From SZUA-444 sp965226565 (GTDB lineage: Bacteria; Bacillota; Clostridia; Oscillospirales; Ruminococcaceae): 64,000 nt of DNA. The stretch lies in NCBI GenBank assembly GCA_965226565.1, contig CBDDDI010000004.1, forward strand, positions 496,001 to 560,000. The letters are read 5' to 3'. A model generated the notes under the pieces. That model saw nothing but the letters and a program-made list of their open reading frames with translations. It had not been told where the DNA came from and made no database searches. Shown in pieces: positions 34,932 through 48,908 of this stretch. A program made the translations under genes and the position numbers. Positions within the stretch are counted from its first letter, which is position 1. The number at the start of each line of letters is the position of its first letter.

Positions 34932-36449
34932 ATGCGACCAACTTTTTTAGGATTCGAAACAACAAGAAAATCATTAATGGCTGCTCAAAAAGCTTTGGAT
35001 ATTACAGGTCATAATATGGCGAATGTTAACACTACAGGTTATACTAGACAAAGAGTTGATCTTTTATCAGTTGTTAGTGCTCCTGGCGGAGACAGAGTTC
35101 AAAGAAACAATATTTTGAGTGCTGGACAAGGTGTCCATATGAATGGTGTTGACCAAATTAGAGATCCTTATTTAGATAAGAAATTTAGAGAATCTAATTC
35201 TGAGGCAATGGAATGTGGTACTAAAACTTCTCTTTACAAAGATGTTGAAAATGTTCTTGATAATATTGAAACAGATGGAATAGATAAATATTTAGGTAAA
35301 TTGAAAAAGGCTCTTCAATCATTTGCAACTGATTCTACTGATAGAGTTGAAATTGCAAATATTTTTGTGCAAAATAGTAAGCAACTTGTTAATTTGGTTA
35401 ATAATTATGATTCTAAATTAACTGATTTACAAGAAGATGTTAAATTTGAAATAGATACTTCTGTTAATGAGCTTAATGCTACTCTTGCTAAAATTGCTGA
35501 TATTAACAAAGCTATTGTGGATGATTATCAGATATCTGGTAATACTTCTTTATCAATTGCTGGTGATTATATTGTAAATGCTACTTATGGACCTAATGAA
35601 CTACTGGATGCTAGAAACGTTTTGCTTGATAGTTTATCTAGTTATGGTAATATCGAAACTATAAGTGAAAATGATGGTTCTGTTACTGTTAAATTAGGTG
35701 GTGCTGTTGTTGTTGAAGGAGATGTTACAACAACTTTAAGATCTGTTGAAGACACTGTTAGTGGCGCTGTATCATTGGTTTTTGACACTGGTGAACAATT
35801 CAAACCAAGTTCTGGTTCTATGAAAGGTTATCTGGATGTTTATAACGGAAATGGACGTTATGCTAAAGGCGAACAAACTGGTGTAGAAGGACTTGCTTAT
35901 TATAAAAGTGTTATTAACGAATTTGCAAATGTTTTAGCTGAACAATTTAATACTGCTAATGTTGATACTGCTGCTCCGACTGTAAATAAAGATATTTTTG
36001 TGACGTGTGATGGAACTAGTGTTATTACTGCTCAAAATATCAGAGTTTCAGATCAATTAATAGATGATCCACTTTATATTATTCCAACTACTCAAGATGG
36101 TAAACTGGATAATGCACATGTTATGAAACTTATGGGTGTTTTTGATGGAGATTTCTCTTTCGGAGGAGACATAGAAGATTTTAAAGGAACTTTTGATGAA
36201 TATATTTCTTCATATACAAGTAAACTTGCTCAGGAAATTCAATTCCAAAATGGAAGATACGAAGCTAATGAAAGTTTAGTAACAACTGTTTTATCTGATA
36301 GAGACAGTACTTCTGGAGTTAATATGGACGAAGAAGGAATTAATATGATGAATTTTCAAAAGTGGTTTAGTGCATCTGCAAGAGTTATGACAGCTATGGA
36401 CGAAGTTTTAGAAACTATTATTAATAGTATGGGACTTGTAGGAAGGTAA
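34932..36449 (+). CDS. flgK: Hook-filament junction protein FlgK
   Basis: 505 residues. N-terminal rod/hook signature (QKALDITGHNMANVNTTGYT) and C-terminal MDEEGINMMNFQKWFSASAR, which is typical of FlgK. FlgK and FlgL make the adaptor between hook and filament. ATG 34932 is preferred over TTG 34926 because AGGAGG is then at the right distance. Confidence 0.95.
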   Translation: MRPTFLGFETTRKSLMAAQKALDITGHNMANVNTTGYTRQRVDLLSVVSAPGGDRVQRNNILSAGQGVHMNGVDQIRDPYLDKKFRESNSEAMECGTKTSLYKDVENVLDNIETDGIDKYLGKLKKALQSFATDSTDRVEIANIFVQNSKQLVNLVNNYDSKLTDLQEDVKFEIDTSVNELNATLAKIADINKAIVDDYQISGNTSLSIAGDYIVNATYGPNELLDARNVLLDSLSSYGNIETISENDGSVTVKLGGAVVVEGDVTTTLRSVEDTVSGAVSLVFDTGEQFKPSSGSMKGYLDVYNGNGRYAKGEQTGVEGLAYYKSVINEFANVLAEQFNTANVDTAAPTVNKDIFVTCDGTSVITAQNIRVSDQLIDDPLYIIPTTQDGKLDNAHVMKLMGVFDGDFSFGGDIEDFKGTFDEYISSYTSKLAQEIQFQNGRYEANESLVTTVLSDRDSTSGVNMDEEGINMMNFQKWFSASARVMTAMDEVLETIINSMGLVGR

Positions 36450-36462
36450 AGGAGATTAGATT

Positions 36463-37467
36463 ATGAGAGTTACACAAAATCAGATGGCTAGACAATATCT
36501 AAGAAATTCTAATGCTGCGCTGAATAGAATGAATCAAATTAATAATAAAATATTATCTCAACAACAGTTTACCAGAGCTTCTCAAAATCCTGCTGGTGCT
36601 GCAAAAGCTATGAGTGTAAGACGTGAACTAGATGAATGTGAATCATATTTGGATAATATTCAAACTGCTGATGGTATGTATTCTAGTGCTGAAGAATCTT
36701 TATTAACACTTAGTTCTTTGACTACTACTGTTACTGATTCTATTATTCAAGGCACTAATGGTACTAACAGTATTGATGAATGTAAGATTTTTGCTAAACA
36801 AATTAAAAATGCTGCTAAAGATATGGTTAAAAGTATGAATTGTCAATATGTTGACAGAAATTTGTTTGGTGGAACTAATAACTCGATTCCGCCTTATGTT
36901 TATAATGAGGCAACAGGTGATATTACTTATAATGGTGTTGATGTTACTACTCTTGGTCTTACAACTCCTGGTGCGACATTTACTGGTTTTCCTAAAACAA
37001 GTAGTATTTATGTTGATGTTGGACTTGGAATGCAGTTTGATGCAGCTGGAAATTTAGATGAACAAACAGTTATGGATATATCTTTAAATGGTGCAGAAAT
37101 GCTTGGATATGGTGTTGATAGTGATGGATATTCAAAAAACCTTATTGCACTTTCTGTAAGAGCTGCTGAATGTTTTGATGCTGGTGATAAACTAGGTGCA
37201 CTGGCTTGTTTGGACAGAATCAGAGATGCTAAAGCTCATTTAATGATTAGTGTTACTAATCTTGGAAATCAACAACAAGGCTTGGATCAAGCTAAAAGTA
37301 GAGTGCTTAATGATCAAATTAATCTTAAAAAAGTTCAAGAAAGTGTAGAAGGCGTTGATATTTCAAAAGAATCTACTGAATTCAAAATTGCTGAGATGGC
37401 TTATAATGCTACTTTATCTATGGGCGCAAAAGTCATTCCTCCAAGTATTTTTGATTATTTGACATAG
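36463..37467 (+). CDS. flgL: Hook-filament junction protein FlgL
   Basis: 334 residues. Flagellin-like N- and C-terminal helices flank a variable centre: NRMNQINNKILSQQQFTRAS followed by QNPAGAAKAMSVRRELDE, and a C-terminal KIAEMAYNATLSMGAKV. These are diagnostic of FlgL. Starts 13 bases after flgK with AAAGGAG. Confidence 0.94.
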   Translation: MRVTQNQMARQYLRNSNAALNRMNQINNKILSQQQFTRASQNPAGAAKAMSVRRELDECESYLDNIQTADGMYSSAEESLLTLSSLTTTVTDSIIQGTNGTNSIDECKIFAKQIKNAAKDMVKSMNCQYVDRNLFGGTNNSIPPYVYNEATGDITYNGVDVTTLGLTTPGATFTGFPKTSSIYVDVGLGMQFDAAGNLDEQTVMDISLNGAEMLGYGVDSDGYSKNLIALSVRAAECFDAGDKLGALACLDRIRDAKAHLMISVTNLGNQQQGLDQAKSRVLNDQINLKKVQESVEGVDISKESTEFKIAEMAYNATLSMGAKVIPPSIFDYLT

Positions 37468-37489
37468 CGTTATTTTGGAGGTGGTATAA

Positions 37490-38098
37490 ATGCTAGGATC
37501 TCTACAAATCAATATAATACCAATCAAAATAGATACCGTCATTAATAATGCTAAAATAAATCATAATTTTAGTCTGCCAAAAGCGCAGTATTCTCGTCAA
37601 AAAGGTCAATATGAAATAAATTCTAAACCTGGTCAACTCAAAATGGATAAAGTTGAGTTTAAAGAGAATCTTGGTATCAGAGGCATTGGATCGATAATTG
37701 AAGAAGTTAATGATAAAATATTTCAAGATAGTTATGAAACAATTGCGAATTATGTTCGTGAAGGTGATTGTCTTATTCCTGCTAAAGGAATGACTGTTGG
37801 TGATGTTATGAAATCACGTATGCCAAGAGCAAAAGAGATTGTTTTAGATTTCATTCCTGATAAACCAGCAACAATAACCGTTGAAAAACCAGAAGTTGAG
37901 ATTATATGCGAAAAAGATGAGATAAATATTGATTGGGAAATAGAAAATTTTTTATCTTCAGAATTTATTCCAGGTAGTGTTAAATTTAACATTATCCAAA
38001 AACCTTCTGTTGAGATTGAATATATCGGAAAACCAAATTATTTTCCAGCCGATTATGAAGAAAAGTTTTTAGGAAAAAAACTTGATGTAATTGCTTAA
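37490..38098 (+). CDS. DUF6470 (YviE-like) protein
   Basis: 202 residues. It sits between flgL and fliW, where Bacillus has yviE. Visible family traits are the N-terminal QINIIPIKIDTVINNAKINH, the central KMDKVEFKENLGIRGIGSII and the C-terminal IDWEIENFLSSEFIPGSVKF. No signal peptide or membrane segment. Function unknown; conservation in this exact place suggests a late flagellar role. Confidence 0.8.
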   Translation: MLGSLQINIIPIKIDTVINNAKINHNFSLPKAQYSRQKGQYEINSKPGQLKMDKVEFKENLGIRGIGSIIEEVNDKIFQDSYETIANYVREGDCLIPAKGMTVGDVMKSRMPRAKEIVLDFIPDKPATITVEKPEVEIICEKDEINIDWEIENFLSSEFIPGSVKFNIIQKPSVEIEYIGKPNYFPADYEEKFLGKKLDVIA

Positions 38099-38124
38099 AA
38101 TTTATAGAGTAGGTGTAACAAAGT

Positions 38125-38565
38125 ATGGTAACGATAACAACTAGAGATTTTGGTGAAATGGAGTTTGATGAAAAACATATTATTAATTTTCCTGATGGAA
38201 TATTAGCTTTTGAAGAATATAAAAAATATGTTTTAATTGATACTATGTGTGAAGAAAATTGTCCATTGTGGTTACAAAGTGTTGATAGTCAACTTCCTTG
38301 TTTCATAGTTTTTAAATTAGATACACTTATTCCTAATTATGAGCCTAAACCTCTTCAAGAAGATTTAGCTAAGCTTAATATTGAAGAAGATGATGATGTA
38401 CAGTATTTTGCAATTGCTGTTATTGCAAAAGATGTTTCAAAATCAACATTAAATCTTAAAAGTCCGGTCATAATAAACTTAACAAAAGGTATTGCAGTTC
38501 AAACTGTTCTTTTGCAAGATTATGATTTGAAATTTCCTCTATTTCAAAAAATAAAGGAGGACTAG
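38125..38565 (+). CDS. fliW: Flagellar assembly factor FliW
   Basis: 146 residues. Family blocks: FDEKHIINFPDGILAFEEYK, PLWLQSVDSQLPCFIVF and SPVIINLTKGIAVQTVLLQD. FliW binds flagellin and, when free, binds CsrA and blocks its repression of flagellin translation. csrA begins three bases after the stop, the standard module. Confidence 0.95.
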   Translation: MVTITTRDFGEMEFDEKHIINFPDGILAFEEYKKYVLIDTMCEENCPLWLQSVDSQLPCFIVFKLDTLIPNYEPKPLQEDLAKLNIEEDDDVQYFAIAVIAKDVSKSTLNLKSPVIINLTKGIAVQTVLLQDYDLKFPLFQKIKED

Positions 38566-38568
38566 ATT

Positions 38569-38802
38569 ATGCTTGTTATTACTAGAAAAAATAATGAGAG
38601 TTTTTTTGTTGGTGATGATGTTGAAATAGTTATTCTTGAATCATCTAAAGATAAAGTTAAAATTGGTATTAAGGCTCCTAAAGAAATTAAAATTACTAGA
38701 AATGAAATTAAAAATACTGAAATAGAAAACAAACAGGCTATTAATACGCCAGATGTAGACACAATTAAGAAACTTTTTGCTAATAATGAGAGGAATGATT
38801 AA
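38569..38802 (+). CDS. csrA: Carbon storage regulator CsrA
   Basis: 77 residues. MLVITRKNNESFFVGDDVEI and VKIGIKAPKEIKITRNEI are the CsrA core, including the RNA-binding Arg in ITRNEI. It binds GGA motifs in mRNA leaders, most likely flagellin mRNA, and is countered by FliW. The flagellin gene is not in this window. AAAGGAGG upstream. Confidence 0.95.
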   Translation: MLVITRKNNESFFVGDDVEIVILESSKDKVKIGIKAPKEIKITRNEIKNTEIENKQAINTPDVDTIKKLFANNERND

Positions 38803-38804
38803 TA

Positions 38805-41339
38805 ATGGCAGTTAATTCAGTCGCAGATAATAGGCTTAGAGCTGCTGGTCTTGCTTCAGGTATGGATACTGAAAAAATGGTTAAGCAAATGACTGCTTTG
38901 ACTAAATCAAAACTTGATAGCAATCAGCAAAAAATGGACAAACTTGTTTATAAACAAGAAAAATACAGAAGTGCTATTACTAAAATTACTGAGTTTCAAG
39001 ATAAATATTTTAACGCTCTTGTTCCTGAAACAAATTTAGGTTCTAATGCTCTTTTTGCTTCAAGAAAATCAACAAGCACTAATCCTTTGATTAGTGTTAC
39101 TTCTTCTAGTAGTTCTTCAGAAGCTACATATAAATTAACTGAGATTATTGAAAAAGCTGAAAGTGCTTCAATTTCTTCTACTAATAAAGTTATTACTGGC
39201 GTTGGTCTTGATTTAAGTAAAGCTGTTGATGGCAAAGAATATACTGTTGATGTTACTTTAGATGGATATAAAAAAACTATTACTTATACTGGTGGAGCTG
39301 ATGCTGCTACTTCTGAGCAAAATTTTGTTGATGCTTTAAATTCTGAATTTAATGGTGCTGATGTTACTTTTAAAATATCAGACAGTACTTTGTCTGTTTC
39401 ACATGATACTTATGGTGATGTAAATAATATTTTTTCTATAACTGCTCCAAGCAGAAAAGAAACTGAAGGTTTTGTTGCTTTAGGTATTAAAGGTTGTAGT
39501 TCTAATAAAGTAAGAAGAGACACTAAACTTGGTGATATTAGTTTTAAAAATGAATTGCAAGGTAATACTTTTAGATTTGAGATTAATGGTAAAGAATTTG
39601 CTTTTACTAAAGATCATACTTTAAATAGTGTTATTAATACTATTAATAAGAGTGATGTTGGAGTTAAATTATCTTTTAATAGTGTTGCTGGTAATTTTTC
39701 TTTGGATATGATTGATTCAGGTGGAGCTGGTTCTTTAGATATTAAACAATTATCAGGTAATTTATTATCTACTATTTTTGATGGAGCTATTGATAATCCA
39801 GGAAGTCTTAGTTCTTCAAGTTTGATGGATGTTGGAATAAAAGGTAAAATACCTGATGATGGCAAAGGTTTTGGATTCAAAGGCAAAGATGGTGTTTTAA
39901 TAGGTGCTTCTGGTGATCCTGATTTGCTTGCTAATAGAAGTTTTAATGTTACTGTTAATGGTGAAACAAAACAAATTACTTTATGGCAATATGATTCTTC
40001 TGGAACTAGAAATGATTTTACTAATAGTAAAAGTGTTGTGCGTCAACTTAATTCTGAACTGAATAAACAATTTGGTAGTGATGCACCAACTTTTAGTTTT
40101 GATACAGATACAAAAACTTTTTCTCTTGTTGGAGATGATTCTTTAGACGAGATTTATGTTTCTCCAATATCTGATACTGCAGATGAAAGTAAAGCACTTC
40201 TTACTGCTCTTGGATTTGATGACACAAATTCATCTAATATTGTTTCTACAAGCACAAAACTTTTTGAAGGTATAACAACTCCTATTACTGCTACTATTGT
40301 TTTTGGTAATGGATCTGTTGCTAATTTAAATAATGATACTACTATTGAAGAATTTGTTAATGCTTCTGGTGGTGATGTTAGTTTTGAAAAAGGTATTTTG
40401 ACTCTTAAAGGAATTGATATAAGCGCAATGGATTCAGCTTCTATTGATTATTTAAAAGGTCTATTTGGTGATGCAGTTGAAACTATGTCAACAACTAGTA
40501 AAGATGCAACTTATTTTGACAAAGGTAGAAACGCAATAGCTATTATTGATGGAAATACTGTTACTAGTAATACAAACAGTTTTACTATTGATGGAACATC
40601 AATTGATGTATCAGCTTTAGAAGTTGGAGCTGTTAGTGCAACAATAACTACTTCTGGAGATGTTTCAAAAGCAGTAGAGGCTATTGAGAATTTTGTTAAA
40701 GATTATAATTCACTTATAACAGGTTTACGTCTAGAAGTTAATACTAAACATGATTCAGATTATCCACCTCTTACAGATGATCAAAGAGATGAAATGTCTG
40801 AAAAACAAATTGAAAAATGGGAAGCTAAAGTTAAAGAAGGATTGCTTCATAGTGATTCTACATTAGTAAGATTTTTAAATGATTTGAGAACACAAGTAAG
40901 TGGTACAATAAGAGATGGAAAAGGTATATTTGATGTAGGAATTACTGCTTCTGGAAATTATAAAGAATATGGTAAACTATCTTTAAATAAATCAGATCTT
41001 GAAAAAGCACTTCAAAAAGATTTTAATGGTGTTACATCATTTTTCACTGATCCAGATTTCGGTTTTGCAGCTGGTGTAGATAAAGCTATTGATAAAGCTG
41101 TTAAAGTTAGTGGTGCTAAAAAAGGTACACTTGTTACATTAGCTGGTGTTGAAAATACAACTAGCGATAAAGAAAACACAATTGAAAAACAACTTAAGAA
41201 TTATAAAGATGTGATTAAAGCTCTTAAAAAGAGATATAAAAAAGAGCAAGCAAGATATTGGAAACAGTTCACTAGAATGGAAACTACTTTAAGCAGATAT
41301 AATTCTCAAAGTGAATGGTTAACTCAACAATTTAGTTAA
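38805..41339 (+). CDS. fliD: Flagellar filament cap protein FliD
   Basis: 844 residues, clearly longer than common FliD (about 450-550). The N-terminal cap domain (LASGMDTEKMVKQMTALTKS and the following coiled coil) and the C-terminal domain (FVKDYNSLITGLRLE near residue 630 to the end, LSRYNSQSEWLTQQFS) are intact. The extra length is in the Ser/Thr/Asp-rich middle, which would be exposed at the filament tip. ATG 38805 follows GAGAGGAATGA, two bases after csrA. Confidence 0.94.
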   Translation: MAVNSVADNRLRAAGLASGMDTEKMVKQMTALTKSKLDSNQQKMDKLVYKQEKYRSAITKITEFQDKYFNALVPETNLGSNALFASRKSTSTNPLISVTSSSSSSEATYKLTEIIEKAESASISSTNKVITGVGLDLSKAVDGKEYTVDVTLDGYKKTITYTGGADAATSEQNFVDALNSEFNGADVTFKISDSTLSVSHDTYGDVNNIFSITAPSRKETEGFVALGIKGCSSNKVRRDTKLGDISFKNELQGNTFRFEINGKEFAFTKDHTLNSVINTINKSDVGVKLSFNSVAGNFSLDMIDSGGAGSLDIKQLSGNLLSTIFDGAIDNPGSLSSSSLMDVGIKGKIPDDGKGFGFKGKDGVLIGASGDPDLLANRSFNVTVNGETKQITLWQYDSSGTRNDFTNSKSVVRQLNSELNKQFGSDAPTFSFDTDTKTFSLVGDDSLDEIYVSPISDTADESKALLTALGFDDTNSSNIVSTSTKLFEGITTPITATIVFGNGSVANLNNDTTIEEFVNASGGDVSFEKGILTLKGIDISAMDSASIDYLKGLFGDAVETMSTTSKDATYFDKGRNAIAIIDGNTVTSNTNSFTIDGTSIDVSALEVGAVSATITTSGDVSKAVEAIENFVKDYNSLITGLRLEVNTKHDSDYPPLTDDQRDEMSEKQIEKWEAKVKEGLLHSDSTLVRFLNDLRTQVSGTIRDGKGIFDVGITASGNYKEYGKLSLNKSDLEKALQKDFNGVTSFFTDPDFGFAAGVDKAIDKAVKVSGAKKGTLVTLAGVENTTSDKENTIEKQLKNYKDVIKALKKRYKKEQARYWKQFTRMETTLSRYNSQSEWLTQQFS

Positions 41340-41388
41340 AATGAGTCCAATAATTTAAATAAGAACTATTTTACAAAGGAGAGGAAAT

Positions 41389-41763
41389 ATGCTTAATCCG
41401 TATGAGCAATATCTTCGACAATCAGTTACAACAATGACACCAGCAGAAACAATAATAGCGTTGTATGACAAAAGTGAGAAAGAAATTACGAAAGCAATTT
41501 ATTATATAGAAAATAAAGATATTGAAAAAGCAAGTAAAAGTATTATTAAAGTTCAAGATATAATAAATGCACTTAATGGTGCTCTTAGAACTAAAAATGA
41601 AATAGCAGAACAGCTTGGAACATTGTATGATTTTATTGCTGGAGAGCTAATTAAAGCAAATGTTAGCAAAGACATAGAAGTGTTAAAATCAATTATACCT
41701 TTTTTTACTGAATTAAAAGATGCTTTTGAACAGATAAGCAGAAAGGGTCAATATGTCAAATAA
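41389..41763 (+). CDS. fliS: Flagellin export chaperone FliS
   Basis: 124 residues, normal. N-terminal YEQYLRQSVTTMTPAETIIA with LYDKSEKEITKAI is the FliS signature. It binds the flagellin C-terminus before export. It overlaps the next gene by 11 bases. Confidence 0.94.
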   Translation: MLNPYEQYLRQSVTTMTPAETIIALYDKSEKEITKAIYYIENKDIEKASKSIIKVQDIINALNGALRTKNEIAEQLGTLYDFIAGELIKANVSKDIEVLKSIIPFFTELKDAFEQISRKGQYVK

Positions 41764-42229
41764 TTATATTAAAAATTTAGTTGAAGAAACTAAAGAGAAA
41801 TTAAATTTGTTAGTAGAGTATAGAAATATAACTAACTCAATGATTGACAAAGATTTTGAAACATTCACAATGCTTATTGCTGAAAGACAAGTGCTTATAC
41901 ATAAAATTGATAAGCACACTCTTAGTATTAAAGAGATTGTTTATACACAAGATAATGATGTTAAACCAATTTTGCAACAAATATTAAAGTTTAAGAATGT
42001 TCGTTGTGATGATTCTTTAATTGAGTTTAAAAAAACAACACTCAAAATTGAAAAAGTATTAATTGAGATTTCTGGTCTTGAAATTAAATTGAAATCACAT
42101 TTAGATAGTATGAAAAAAGAACTAGACTCAAAAATGCTCACATCTCAAAAAAGTAAGCAAATTATTGAATATTGTGATTCGTTTGCAAGAAATCATTCAA
42201 GTGGAGCTAAATTAGATATATTGTCATAG
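41753..42229 (+). CDS. Small helical protein, FliT/FlgN-like
   Basis: 158 residues, highly charged and helical with likely coiled coil (YRNITNSMIDKDFETFTMLI, LEIKLKSHLDSMKKELDSKM). It overlaps fliS and closes the late operon, the position where FliT-type chaperones for FliD are found. No diagnostic motif is seen, so the name is by position and size. Confidence 0.55.
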   Translation: MSNNYIKNLVEETKEKLNLLVEYRNITNSMIDKDFETFTMLIAERQVLIHKIDKHTLSIKEIVYTQDNDVKPILQQILKFKNVRCDDSLIEFKKTTLKIEKVLIEISGLEIKLKSHLDSMKKELDSKMLTSQKSKQIIEYCDSFARNHSSGAKLDILS

Positions 42230-42244
42230 AAATTCATATTAAAT

Positions 42245-42277
42245 AAAGGAAGCTTTTGTAAATAAAAAGTTTCCTTT
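42245..42277 (+). terminator. Intrinsic terminator of the flgM-fliS operon
   Basis: AAAGGAAGCTTTT (42245-42257) pairs with AAAAGTTTCCTTT (42265-42277) over 13 bp with one G-U pair. The T tract is short. Confidence 0.65.
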
Positions 42278-42319
42278 ATAATAGTATATAAGAAATAGCG
42301 TGTGTGAAGAGACAAAATC

Positions 42320-42348
42320 TTGATTGTGTTTAGTGTATATGATATGAT
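42320..42348 (+). promoter_or_regulatory. Promoter of tRNA-Arg
   Basis: TTGATT (42320-42325), 17-bp spacer, TATGAT (42343-42348), nine bases before the tRNA. Confidence 0.75.
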
Positions 42349-42356
42349 ACTGTCAT

Positions 42357-42433
42357 GCACCTGTAGCTCAGCTGGATAGAGTGTCAGATTCCGATTCTGA
42401 AAGTCGTGCGTTCAAATCGCATCAGGTGTGCCA
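42357..42433 (+). tRNA. tRNA-Arg (anticodon CCG)
   Basis: 77 nt with encoded CCA. Acceptor GCACCTG pairs with CAGGTGT; anticodon stem TCAGA/TCTGA encloses loop TTCCGAT, giving CCG (codon CGG). T-arm motif GTTCAAATC is present. Own promoter and terminator. Confidence 0.93.
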
Positions 42434-42452
42434 ATAATAAGGTTTATATAAT

Positions 42453-42483
42453 ACCACTGTGCTTTATGTGCAGTGGTTTTTAT
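42453..42483 (+). terminator. Terminator after tRNA-Arg
   Basis: ACCACTG (42453-42459) and CAGTGGT (42471-42477) form a 7-bp stem followed by TTTTTATTTG. Confidence 0.75.
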
Positions 42484-42572
42484 TTGATTATGTCATAGTA
42501 TATATAAAATGTGATGATAAAAACGGTTTTTTACAGCAAAATGCCATATTGAAAAAACTTTTGTAAAAAGAG

Positions 42573-42601
42573 TTGACAAGAGGAGATAAATTTGATAGAA
42601 T
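42573..42601 (+). promoter_or_regulatory. rrn promoter P1
   Basis: TTGACA (42573-42578), 17-bp spacer, TAGAAT (42596-42601). Confidence 0.8.
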
Positions 42602-42713
42602 AAACAAGTCGCTTACCGAGGTAGACGACAAGAAACTTTAAAAAGCCATAAAGAACGACCTAAGAATGAGACGGTGAGGAATTAAAAAACAAAAAGTTTT
42701 TTAAAGAAAACTG

Positions 42714-42742
42714 TTGACAAAGGAGTTTAAATGTGGTATGAT
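42714..42742 (+). promoter_or_regulatory. rrn promoter P2
   Basis: TTGACA (42714-42719), 17-bp spacer, TATGAT (42737-42742). The start region AAAGTCG resembles that of P1 (CAAGTCG). Confidence 0.85.
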
Positions 42743-42810
42743 ATTAAAGTCGTCTTTTACGAATGAGATACTTTTAGAAAACTTATTAAAAAATAAATTT
42801 TAAAAAAGTA

Positions 42811-42839
42811 TTGACAAAGAGAAGACACTGTGATATAAT
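42811..42839 (+). promoter_or_regulatory. rrn promoter P3
   Basis: Full consensus: TTGACA (42811-42816), 17-bp spacer, TATAAT (42834-42839). The three tandem promoters and about 200 bases of leader fill the space up to 16S. Confidence 0.9.
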
Positions 42840-43043
42840 AAAAGAACGCACCTTATGAGGAAGCAAAGCTTTTAAGTAGAGTGTGAGGACCTTGAAAATT
42901 GAACAATGATAACAAGAATATAAACCCTTGAAATTTTCTTTGAGAAGTCAGAAAAGACTTATCACAAAAAATCAAAACATGTCAGTAGAAATACTGAGTT
43001 AAAAGGATTTCAATTTAATCGAAAGATTAATTGTAATACAAAC

Positions 43044-44570
<1,527 letters not shown>

Positions 44571-44705
44571 CACAAATTAGAGAAACTAATTTGGAAGTTC
44601 TGGTCAGTTTTAAGGTAAAAAGATATATTGATTATCATTGTTTAATTTTGAAGGTCTTGAATCTTCAAAATGATGGTAGCAAATTGGCATCCTAAACCCT
44701 GATAT

Positions 44706-44781
44706 GGGGGTGTAGCTCAGCTGGGAGAGCACCTGCCTTGCACGCAGGGGGTCAGGAGTTCGATCCTCCTCATCTCCACCA
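44706..44781 (+). tRNA. tRNA-Ala (anticodon TGC) in the 16S-23S spacer
   Basis: 76 nt with CCA. Acceptor GGGGGTG pairs with CATCTCC; anticodon stem CCTGC/GCAGG encloses CTTGCAC, giving TGC. D-arm and T-arm are normal. Confidence 0.95.
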
Positions 44782-44845
44782 AAGGGTAAAGGAGAAAGAG
44801 AATAAAGCCGATATAACCACACCAGAAACGTTGAAAGACGTAAAT

Positions 44846-44922
<77 letters not shown>

Positions 44923-45101
44923 AACATAAATGAAAAGTTTATGTTAAAGGTACCTTGAAAATTGAATAATGAATACAAAGTAAATGCAAATGAGGAAAAC
45001 AAAGTTTTATACAACGACAATAAATAATAATTTATGCGTGGTAAGTAAAACTACAATTTCAAATTTAAAGAGATACTCAAAGATTTTAACATAATTCAAA
45101 T

Positions 45102-47942
<2,841 letters not shown>

Positions 47943-48006
47943 TGAAGTTAAATTCTATGAGTGTTGTTACTTAATTCATTATTCAGTTTTTAGGGTATCA
48001 CCCTTT

Positions 48007-48123
<117 letters not shown>

Positions 48124-48135
48124 TTCTTTACTTAG

Positions 48136-48161
48136 ATGAGAAAAGTTTTTGCTTTTCTCAT
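48136..48161 (+). terminator. Hairpin after 5S rRNA
   Basis: ATGAGAAAAG (48136-48145) and CTTTTCTCAT (48152-48161) form a perfect 10-bp stem. The following sequence is only moderately T-rich, so some readthrough into tRNA-Asn is likely. Confidence 0.6.
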
Positions 48162-48181
48162 TTAGGCATATATTTTTGTAT

Positions 48182-48257
48182 TCCTCAATAGCTCAGTCGG
48201 TAGAGCATGCGGCTGTTAACCGCAGGGTCGTTGGTTCAAGTCCAACTTGGGGAGCCA
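48182..48257 (+). tRNA. tRNA-Asn (anticodon GTT)
   Basis: 76 nt with CCA. Acceptor TCCTCAA pairs with TTGGGGA; anticodon stem TGCGG/CCGCA encloses CTGTTAA, giving GTT. No clear promoter of its own, so it is probably part of the rrn transcript. Confidence 0.95.
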
Positions 48258-48345
48258 ATTATTTTAATTCGTAGATTCTTTTTAGAGTTTACGGATTTTT
48301 TGTTTATTATGTAATTAGATTTTTTAATAAGGAAGATTTTAATAT

Positions 48346-48867
48346 ATGAGAGATAATTATGTTCATTTATATTTCGGTGATGGTAAAGGCAAGACTTCTT
48401 CTGCTACTGGTCTTGCTATTAGATGTGCTGGTAGCAATGGAAAAGTTTTATTTTGTCAATTTTTGAAGGATAACACTTCTTCCGAACGTAACATTTTAGA
48501 TAATATAGATAATATTACTATGTATAAAGGTATAGATAAAATAAATTTTACTTTTCTTATGAATCAAGATGAAAAAGACAAAGCAAAAGAATATTATATT
48601 AATATGGTTCAGGATATTAATAACATACTATTAAATAATGATTATGATATGGTTATACTTGATGAAGTACTTTGTGCTATTGAGTATAATTTTATTAGCC
48701 AAGATTCTATTATACATTTAATAAATAGTTGTAAATGTGAAATTGTTTTAACAGGAAGAGAAGTAACACAAGATATGATTAATATAGCTGATTATGTATC
48801 AGAAATAAAAAAAATAAAACATCCTTTTGACAAAGGTGTTTTAGCGAGAAAAGGTATAGAATTTTAA
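48346..48867 (+). CDS. Cob(I)yrinic acid a,c-diamide adenosyltransferase family protein (CobO/BtuR-like)
   Basis: 173 residues. The P-loop at the N-terminus, YFGDGKGKTSSATGLAIRCA, followed by VLFCQFLKDNTSSERNIL, and the Walker-B-like DYDMVILDEVLCAIEY are those of the CobA/CobO/BtuR family, which transfers adenosyl from ATP to cobalt corrinoids. The C-terminus has the usual IKKIKHPFDKGVLARKGIEF. No other cobalamin gene is near, so salvage is the likely role. It stands alone, closed by a two-way terminator. Confidence 0.9.
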   Translation: MRDNYVHLYFGDGKGKTSSATGLAIRCAGSNGKVLFCQFLKDNTSSERNILDNIDNITMYKGIDKINFTFLMNQDEKDKAKEYYINMVQDINNILLNNDYDMVILDEVLCAIEYNFISQDSIIHLINSCKCEIVLTGREVTQDMINIADYVSEIKKIKHPFDKGVLARKGIEF

Positions 48868-48870
48868 TAA

Positions 48871-48905
48871 AAAGCTTGCAATGATTTTATTGCAAGCTTT
48901 ATTTT
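48871..48905. terminator. Bidirectional terminator between cobO-like and fabD
   Basis: AAAGCTTGCAAT (48871-48882) and ATTGCAAGCTTT (48889-48900) form a 12-bp stem with T-rich sequence on both outer sides. Confidence 0.85.
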
Positions 48906-48908
48906 ATA

